Assembly (NCBI GenBank): GCA_013821985.1
Contig: PNJQ01000002.1
Span: 1-64,000, forward strand
From: Opitutus sp.
GTDB taxonomy: Bacteria > Verrucomicrobiota > Verrucomicrobiia > Opitutales > Opitutaceae
Length of the DNA stretch: 64,000 bases
Reading direction: 5' to 3'
The position numbers and the translations under genes were made by a program. Of the stretch, positions 58,322-64,000 are shown one piece after another. A model generated the notes under the pieces. The model was not told the DNA's origin and did no database searches. It was given only the letters and a program-made list of their open reading frames with translations. Each line of letters starts with the position of its first letter. Position 1 is the stretch's first letter.

Positions 58322-59896
58322 TTGTCCGCAGTCAGCTCGATTTCCAAATTGACGGCTGTCAATGCCTGCATCGCCGTGGTGGGTCTCGCCACCAGCGTGG
58401 CGATGGCCTGGATGTTTGGCATCTCGTCTGAAATTCAGATATTTTTCGCGGGATCCAGCATGATGACGATTCTGCTGAAATTTTTTCAAGTTGGGCAGAT
58501 TTCCGAGCTGTTTGTTCCTGAATATGTCCGTCGGCAGGAGTTGGATGGCGATGCGGCCGCCAACCGTTTTATTTCGGTGCTCCTGAATCACATCATGGCG
58601 GGACTGGCCGTCATCGGGGCCATCTTATTCTTGCTGGCCCCAGTGTTCGGGCGCTGGATTGCCCCGGGATTTGCGGGCGCACAACAGCAGCAAGTGGGAA
58701 TGGTCTTTCAGGCGTTGCTCCCGGTGCTGGGATTGGTAGTGGTCAGCAGTTTTCTCCAGGCCGTCGCCAATGCCCGGGGATGGTATGGGCGCTTCGAAAG
58801 CTTTACTTTGGTAGGCGCCGTGCTGGGATTGCTCTGCCTGATGGTGACGGCGCGCTGGCTTGGACTGTGGGCTTTGGTTTTATCCCAGGTGGTGACCCAA
58901 GGACTTTCCTTTTTGCAAGGCTGGGCTTTTTTGCGGGACAAAGGTTATCGTCACGCTTGGATTTGGCAGGAGAAGGGTTTTAACCCCCGGCGGTTTGCCG
59001 GTCAGCTCAAAGCGACCACCATTTACGTTTTCGCCACGCAGTGGTATACTTTCGCATTCACAGCCGCGCTCACATTACTGCCCGGCGGGGCGCTCGCGGT
59101 GTACAAATATGCCGAGAATCTTTATACTCGCACGAGTTCACTCTTCCTGCGCCCGGTGAGCGTGGTGTTTTTTACCGATGCCTCCGTGCTGACGCACCGC
59201 CAGCCGACGAAACTGCGGGAGCGACTGCACGCGGCCCTCTATCAATACGCGATGATCTATGCGGTCCTGATTGCCGGCCTGTTTCCGGCCATGCCCAATT
59301 TGCTGGGGGCGCTGTGGGGCGGCGCGCGTTATACCCCCGCGGAGATCGCCCAGACCGTTCTTTTTGCTTGGTGTCTGTTTGGCCTGCTGCTCGTCGATGG
59401 CACAGCGTTGGTGTATCGAAAGCTCAACATCGTATGCGACGGCATCATGGTGCAGTATTTCGCGATGACTCTGGTGCAGGTGGGCTCGGCCTTGGTGGCG
59501 TTGCCCTTGATCCGGTCTTTCGGCGTGTGGGGAGCGGCGGGCATGGTTGCGCTTAACATGCTGGGTTTTTGGGTTTCCAGCGCCGGCGTGCTCTGGTGGC
59601 GGCGGAAGGAACTCTGGGCCTTTTTCCCTGCCCGCACTTGGAAACTCGTGCCCGCCGTCGTCGGCTCACTGGCGGTGACCGTGCTCGTGGCGAAATGGCT
59701 TCCTGTGCTGGCTTACGCCGGCTCGGTTTCGTTGCCGGGCAAAATAGTTGAGTTTGGCAAGGCCAGCTTCCTCGGCTTGGTGGGATTGCTGGTCGCGGTC
59801 GGCCTCGCCGGGCTGCTCGGCGTGCCGGGGCTTGGCCGCGCCGAAATCTATCAACGCTGGCACCGGCTGAGGAACCGGGTGTTCAAGCCTTCCTGA
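58322..59896 (+). CDS. Polysaccharide or lipid-linked oligosaccharide flippase, MurJ/Wzx-like
   Basis: The 524-residue membrane protein has about fourteen helices. Starting with VSSISKLTAVNACIAVVGLA and TSVAMAWMFGISSEIQIFFA it resembles the MurJ/MviN branch of MOP exporters; LPGGALAVYKYAENLYTRTS and FLRPVSVVFFTDASVLTHRQ are central features. The reading frame begins with TTG at 58322; an ATG further in would remove a helix. It would flip the lipid-linked repeat unit made by the adjacent transferases. A housekeeping MurJ is possible but is usually not in such a locus. Confidence 0.82.
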   Translation: MSAVSSISKLTAVNACIAVVGLATSVAMAWMFGISSEIQIFFAGSSMMTILLKFFQVGQISELFVPEYVRRQELDGDAAANRFISVLLNHIMAGLAVIGAILFLLAPVFGRWIAPGFAGAQQQQVGMVFQALLPVLGLVVVSSFLQAVANARGWYGRFESFTLVGAVLGLLCLMVTARWLGLWALVLSQVVTQGLSFLQGWAFLRDKGYRHAWIWQEKGFNPRRFAGQLKATTIYVFATQWYTFAFTAALTLLPGGALAVYKYAENLYTRTSSLFLRPVSVVFFTDASVLTHRQPTKLRERLHAALYQYAMIYAVLIAGLFPAMPNLLGALWGGARYTPAEIAQTVLFAWCLFGLLLVDGTALVYRKLNIVCDGIMVQYFAMTLVQVGSALVALPLIRSFGVWGAAGMVALNMLGFWVSSAGVLWWRRKELWAFFPARTWKLVPAVVGSLAVTVLVAKWLPVLAYAGSVSLPGKIVEFGKASFLGLVGLLVAVGLAGLLGVPGLGRAEIYQRWHRLRNRVFKPS

Positions 59897-59903
59897 ACTA
59901 CGG

Positions 59904-60956
59904 ATGAAAATCGGCCTTATTCCTTTCGGTGGCGACACCAACCCTTACCAAGAACTGACGCGGCGCGCATTGGTTGCGCAGGGACTCGATGTCCGCACCT
60001 TTCCCAAGAGCAACTGGCTGCCTCTATGGCGGGCGGCACAAACGGGAGTGGAGGTTCTCCACCTCGACTGGCCGCATTCTTTTTATATGGGGGCGGGGCC
60101 CGTCCAGAGTGCGATTAAACGCACCCAATTTCTCTGGCAACTGTCTCATCTGGACGGTGTGAAGCTAGTCTGGACGGTACATAATCTCCAGTCCCATGAC
60201 TCGGCGGGAAGAGCTGAGCCCGAACTCGAATGGCTCGCCCGGCGCGTGGATGCGCTGGTTTCATTATCGCAGAAGGGCGTGGATCTCATTCATCGCCGCT
60301 GGCCGGTGACGGCAACCAAGCCAATCACTGTGATCCCGCTCGGTCATTTTGCCGACTGGTATAATACTGGCCTGCAAAAAGACGAAGCCCGCCAAGTCTT
60401 GGGCGTGCCTGTGGGGGCCAAACTGGCGGTCTTCGCCGGCCGCTTGCAGCCTTACAAGGGCTTGGAATTGTTAATTCCCGCTTTTCAAAAAGTAGCCCGG
60501 CAAAATGAGTGGCTGTTACTCGCCGGGGAACCATCCAGCGCCGAATATACCGAAAGATTGCGGACCTTGATCAAGGGACATCCGCGCGTGATATTCCAAC
60601 CGCGCCTGCTGGACCGGGCGGAATTGGGGCAGGCCATCGCGACCTCGGACTTCGCGGTGTTTCCCTTCAAGGAAATCTTCAATTCCGCTTCCGTGGTTCT
60701 GGCCCTGAGTTTTGGCAAGCCGGTGGTCGCGCCTGCGCGCGGATCCCTGGACGAGGTAATTCCCCAGGAGGCGTGGTTTTCAATGGGCCAGGGTTCGCCC
60801 GGGGAGCTTGAAGCGGCGTTGTGGGCCGCGTTTAGGGCCGACGACCTGCCCGCTCGCGGCCTAATTGCAGCTCGCAAGATGCGGATTGAGCATTCTTGGT
60901 CGATTGTCGGCGAGCGTTTGGCGAGCATGTATTTTTCGTTGGGAGTCAAATCGTGA
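59904..60956 (+). CDS. GT4-family glycosyltransferase
   Basis: The 350-residue protein is of GT-B fold. The N-terminal half reads KIGLIPFGGDTNPYQELTRR and VEVLHLDWPHSFYMGAGPVQ, with VWTVHNLQSHDS near 91; the C-terminal half has LAVFAGRLQPYKGLELLIPA near 178, then DFAVFPFKEIFNSASVVLAL with the conserved Glu region near 255. Donor and acceptor sugars are unknown. It begins 8 bp after the flippase stop and ends in a 4-bp overlap (GTGA) with the next transferase gene. Confidence 0.85.
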   Translation: MKIGLIPFGGDTNPYQELTRRALVAQGLDVRTFPKSNWLPLWRAAQTGVEVLHLDWPHSFYMGAGPVQSAIKRTQFLWQLSHLDGVKLVWTVHNLQSHDSAGRAEPELEWLARRVDALVSLSQKGVDLIHRRWPVTATKPITVIPLGHFADWYNTGLQKDEARQVLGVPVGAKLAVFAGRLQPYKGLELLIPAFQKVARQNEWLLLAGEPSSAEYTERLRTLIKGHPRVIFQPRLLDRAELGQAIATSDFAVFPFKEIFNSASVVLALSFGKPVVAPARGSLDEVIPQEAWFSMGQGSPGELEAALWAAFRADDLPARGLIAARKMRIEHSWSIVGERLASMYFSLGVKS

Positions 60957-62095
60957 GCGCTGAAAAAACCGTCATCGTCTTTGTGACCACAAGCTTCGGA
61001 CGTGGCGAAAACGGCCCGGAAACCTACGCGCGCTACCTGTGGGAAGGTTTTTGCGCCGATGTTGGCGTGGAATTTCACGTGGTGGCGCCGAGCTTTCCCG
61101 GGACGCATCCGCGGTGGCATGCCGCCGGCACGTCGAACAATTCATGGACATTCTACCGGGGGCTCAGCCGCATGGCGCTGGCGGTCGCCCGGAGCTGTAG
61201 TCCGGGTCGCGTCATTATCCACTGCAACCACTGTCACCTCGATCCCTTGGTGTTGAAGGGCGGCTTCCAAGTGTTTGGCCAAATCAATGATTACGAGAAC
61301 GCTGAGTTACCGGGACGCTGGCGGGACGTAATCAGGCACCAGGGATTCCGGCGAGGGATTTCGCTTTGGCTGAGGCGCAGGCGGGAAAAGAGCTTTGTAG
61401 AAAACCAGGACGTCACGGTGTGCAATTCGGAGTATACACGGCGCGCGGTACTGGATGCCTATCATCCGGCTCGCGCGCGGAATGTCGTCACGATTCACAA
61501 GGCGGTTGATCTCGAAATCTACCGTCCGCCCACGCCGCTGCCGGATGATCCACTGGCGCGTGATAGGCGTCGATTGCAGCTGCTTTTCGTGGGGACGGAT
61601 TTTGTGCGCAAGGGCCTCGACTTGCTGCTGGCTGCAATGCCGCAATTGTGCGGGGTGTGCGAGTTGACCGTGGTAGGTCCAACCGAAAAGCAGGTGGAGC
61701 AGGCGTTTCCGCGTTTGGTTCAGGCGAGCCGCGAGGCCGGCACGGTCCGTTATGCAGGGCGGGTTGAAAAAGAGACGCTGCGTAAGATACTCTGGCGTTC
61801 GACCGCTTTGGTGCTGCCTTCGCGCGCGGAGGCCTTGGGTGTGGCACTTCTCGAAGCCGCGGCCGCTGGACTGCACGTTATCGGCTCGCGGGTGGGAGGA
61901 ATTCCGGAGATCATCGAGCGTCTGCCGGGAGGGGTGATAATAGAGCCCGACTCGTCCGCGGCGATCGTCCGGGCAGTTCAGGCGATCTCCGAAAACTCGA
62001 TGCGTCCAGTCTTCGCGAACTCAGCCGTTGAGTTGTTTTCCAAACAACGGATGCTGGCGCGCCTCAGAAAACTATATTTATCTTTTCCGTATTAA
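60953..62095 (+). CDS. GT4-family glycosyltransferase
   Basis: The 380-residue GT-B protein starts with GTG inside the previous gene's stop. Features are VIVFVTTSFGRGENGPETYA, VIIHCNHCHLDPLVLKGGFQ, DVTVCNSEYTRRAVLDAYHP, QLLFVGTDFVRKGLDLLLAA near 215, and ALVLPSRAEALGVALLEAAA near 285 with the EX7E-like region. The N-terminal His cluster is unusual. It sits between another transferase and the polymerase, so it probably builds the repeat unit. Confidence 0.87.
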   Translation: MSAEKTVIVFVTTSFGRGENGPETYARYLWEGFCADVGVEFHVVAPSFPGTHPRWHAAGTSNNSWTFYRGLSRMALAVARSCSPGRVIIHCNHCHLDPLVLKGGFQVFGQINDYENAELPGRWRDVIRHQGFRRGISLWLRRRREKSFVENQDVTVCNSEYTRRAVLDAYHPARARNVVTIHKAVDLEIYRPPTPLPDDPLARDRRRLQLLFVGTDFVRKGLDLLLAAMPQLCGVCELTVVGPTEKQVEQAFPRLVQASREAGTVRYAGRVEKETLRKILWRSTALVLPSRAEALGVALLEAAAAGLHVIGSRVGGIPEIIERLPGGVIIEPDSSAAIVRAVQAISENSMRPVFANSAVELFSKQRMLARLRKLYLSFPY

Positions 62096-63339
62096 TGAAT
62101 GTATCCCGATCCAGATACGAGCTAGCGCCACCGCGACTCTTGCGCAACGCCGAAACTTCACCACTGGCGCTAGGATCCCCTCAAGCGGGCCAGAGTTTCG
62201 GAAGACGGGCGCTCTCAGTGTATTTCACGTGTCTATTGCTGGTCTACTATTTTGGCGTCCTAGTCCCATCGGTAGAAGGCGGCGAGAATACTTTCCTGCG
62301 CTACGCCTTAGCGGGGATCTACGTCATCGGCGCCGTCGTCGCTCTGTTCGCTCGTCGAGGGCTTCGCCAAAGCGTTATCGTTTGGCTTGGAGTTTTTATG
62401 TTTTGCGGCCTATTGAACTTAGCGGGCACTCACGAAAAGCTGGAAGCTTTCGGTCAATGGGTGCTCGTGCTTGGGCAGATATTTATCTATTACCGACTTG
62501 CAACCGGACTTAACATCCAAGAATTCAAATCCTTGCTGCGTTACTTGGGCGTTTTGTGTGCAGGTTACGTGGTGTTTGCAGTCTGGCTTTGCCGTGATGA
62601 AATTGGACAGAATAGTTACCGTTGGCAGACTATCGCGTTTTATGCGGGAATCACGCTCTTCCTGTCATTCTTGCATAAGGTGGGACCTCGGATCGTGCTG
62701 ATGGCGATTTCGATTGTTGCACTTTATTTCTCTGCGGCCCGCGGAACGGTTTTGGCTGCGGGCGTGGCGAGCGTCGCCATCCTTTTTTCACGATCCTATT
62801 TGAAGAGCAGCAGATGGGCCATTTTCGCAGGAATTCTGGTGGTATTTGCGACAGTGCTATCCGGTCGGTTGACAGGCCTGATCGATCAGTTTGCCTCGTT
62901 CAAATCCGCGAACGATCTAAGCATATTTGAGTCTATAAAGCGGACTGCTGAAGGGCGAATTATTTTATGGCAACGTGCGCAGGATATGGTACTGGAGAAT
63001 CCACTAGGTCTCGGCTTGGGGCAGAAATACGTGCTTTTCAACGAGGGTATATATTTCACCGTTCACAACGGCTACATAGGCACAACGCTTGAAACCGGAT
63101 TTGCTGGACTGGTCGTTGTCTTGGGGTTGTTGGGTTCCTTTTGGCGCAAGCTAACCGCGTTGAAGGCCGTCGATACGAAATTCGCAGTCTTGCTGAGGTC
63201 TATTACAATCTTCTACCTTGTCCGCGGATTCTACGAAAATTACCTCTTATTCAATTTCGCGAACTTGGTGACCAATATATTTTGGCTGATTATCATTTTC
63301 GTTATGTTTCGGGAAATTCGTCAAAGGAGGCCGGCTTGA
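62095..63339 (+). CDS. O-antigen ligase/polymerase-like membrane protein
   Basis: The 414-residue protein has about eleven helices. A large loop near 265-330 contains LGLGQKYVLFNEGIYFTVHN and ends in GYIGTTLETGFAGLVVVLGL, the Wzy/WaaL H-loop pattern (HNxxL). RGTVLAAGVASVAILFSRSY near 215 is also typical. It polymerises or ligates the repeat unit at the periplasmic face. Its ATG overlaps the preceding stop codon by one base, and base composition is visibly AT-richer than in the window's first half. Confidence 0.85.
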   Translation: MNVSRSRYELAPPRLLRNAETSPLALGSPQAGQSFGRRALSVYFTCLLLVYYFGVLVPSVEGGENTFLRYALAGIYVIGAVVALFARRGLRQSVIVWLGVFMFCGLLNLAGTHEKLEAFGQWVLVLGQIFIYYRLATGLNIQEFKSLLRYLGVLCAGYVVFAVWLCRDEIGQNSYRWQTIAFYAGITLFLSFLHKVGPRIVLMAISIVALYFSAARGTVLAAGVASVAILFSRSYLKSSRWAIFAGILVVFATVLSGRLTGLIDQFASFKSANDLSIFESIKRTAEGRIILWQRAQDMVLENPLGLGLGQKYVLFNEGIYFTVHNGYIGTTLETGFAGLVVVLGLLGSFWRKLTALKAVDTKFAVLLRSITIFYLVRGFYENYLLFNFANLVTNIFWLIIIFVMFREIRQRRPA

Positions 63340-64000
63340 TGCTTGCTGCCGCGCTTCCCTACTACAATCGACACGTCTGCGATATTCTCGAGCAAACCTA
63401 TGCTTTGCGGAAGCAAACCGGCCGTTATCTCGTGTGGCAGAACATGCCGGAATTCCGCAGTGGCAATGACTGGACGGAACCTTCTTCGGTGGAGAAAATT
63501 GGCAATTGGACGGCTGCATTTTCAAAACCTGCGGCCCGCTGGATTGCGATGGGAGAAGCCTATTTTTTTCTGGGATTCTTCGATCCATTTCCAGCGATGC
63601 CTTTGCTGATAAAGCGGGCGCTCCGGACAGGGAAAAAAGTATACGTTGCGACTGAGGGATTGAAGCACAATAATCGCGCCGCTTTGAGGCGCTCGATCCT
63701 GCGGCCGCTGCGCGGGTATGCGAACGGCACGCTTTTGGCAATGGGGAGTGGGTGTGTGGACGATTTTCGTGCACTGGGCTTTGATTGGTCAGCGCTCAAT
63801 TTCGGATACGCCGAGAAAGCCTTGAAGAGTGTGCCTCATTCATTGGGCGAGGAGGCCTCGGAGGCAGGCAACCGTCCCCTGCGGCTTTTGGCCGTTGGCC
63901 AGTTGATCTCGAGGAAACGTTATGAATGGTTGGTCGAATTTATCGCGAAATTATCGCACACCCTCCCGATCGAATTGCGCATTTGTGGCACGGGTGTTGA
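63339..64000 (+). CDS. GT4-like glycosyltransferase, truncated by window end
   Basis: 220 codons are visible after an ATG that overlaps the previous stop by one base. A strong ribosome-binding site (aaaggagg, 63323-63330) lies 8 bases before it. Visible features are LPYYNRHVCDILEQTYALR, VYVATEGLKHNNRAALRRSI and the start of the donor-binding half, RPLRLLAVGQLISRKRYEWL then IELRICGTGV. The catalytic C-terminus is outside the window. It is presumably part of the same polysaccharide operon. Confidence 0.8.
   Translation, partial: MLAAALPYYNRHVCDILEQTYALRKQTGRYLVWQNMPEFRSGNDWTEPSSVEKIGNWTAAFSKPAARWIAMGEAYFFLGFFDPFPAMPLLIKRALRTGKKVYVATEGLKHNNRAALRRSILRPLRGYANGTLLAMGSGCVDDFRALGFDWSALNFGYAEKALKSVPHSLGEEASEAGNRPLRLLAVGQLISRKRYEWLVEFIAKLSHTLPIELRICGTGV

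Noticed and set aside
1-64000. CRISPR arrays or complete insertion sequences
   Set aside because: No regularly spaced repeat-spacer array and no DDE/HUH transposase was seen. The repeats present are paired palindromes or simple hairpins.

Overview
The window looks like chromosomal DNA of a GC-rich bacterium, most plausibly a verrucomicrobium of the Opitutaceae type. This is inferred from gene content: oleC/oleD, a sigma/anti-sigma/DUF4097 operon, FG-GAP and TonB-plug-type secreted proteins, and dispersed palindromes of the 'gtaggagcctgcttgcaggc' and 'gggaggggctttacgcccc' kind. No rRNA or complete tRNA gene was seen, so the taxonomy is not proven.

Layout. 36-10351: a peptidoglycan recycling block with anmK, murQ, a DigH/YddW-like glycan hydrolase lipoprotein, an AmpG-like permease, an AmpD-like amidase, nagZ, a TPR protein and an L-Ala-D/L-Glu-type epimerase. 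10791-13553: feoA-feoB plus a FeoB-associated Cys-rich small protein, behind a Fur-box-like palindrome. 13752-15140: a secreted GH13 enzyme. 15073-17679: a compact type II restriction-modification module (C5 methyltransferase, putative endonuclease, Vsr repair nuclease). 17707-31395: housekeeping and metabolic genes (two coupled secreted amidohydrolases, a quinone-oxidoreductase-like MDR, TerC, ExoD, queE/queC, GDPD, an HDAC-like deacetylase, RNase D, and oleC with oleD and a 45-codon frame wedged between them). 31402-36678: four two-component genes. 36832-39607: ECF sigma, HEAT-containing anti-sigma and a DUF4097 protein. 39720-42802: a Tat-exported metallo-beta-lactamase-fold enzyme and an FG-GAP protein.

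43045-47754 is a mobile or scarred segment. It holds an in-frame chimera of a TonB-receptor N-terminus and an ABC-permease C-terminus, terminators, the 3' end of a tRNA or tmRNA gene, short direct repeats, a XRE repressor, a pair of matching palindromic operators, and three successive 4-bp-overlapping tyrosine recombinase genes. All three recombinases lack both catalytic-box histidines.

47769 to the end is a surface polysaccharide / nonulosonic acid locus. It contains a GbsR/MarR-like regulator, a decayed and an intact gmd, a cupin-regulator scar, pseB, an RmlD-like SDR, a NeuB/PseI synthase, a SnoaL-like protein, a PseG-like hydrolase, an SpsF/PseF-like cytidylyltransferase, a capsule-type transferase, a hexapeptide acyltransferase, a MurJ/Wzx-like flippase, three GT4-like glycosyltransferases (the last cut by the window end) and an O-antigen ligase/polymerase.

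The most interesting system is the nonulosonic acid block at 50399-55759. It carries PseB, PseI, PseG and PseF-type enzymes, but no PseC aminotransferase or PseH acetyltransferase is visible. In their place sit an RmlD-like reductase and a SnoaL-like protein. One reading is a variant pathway that reduces the 4-keto intermediate instead of aminating it, giving a nonulosonic acid with a hydroxyl where the second amino group normally sits. This is a hypothesis.
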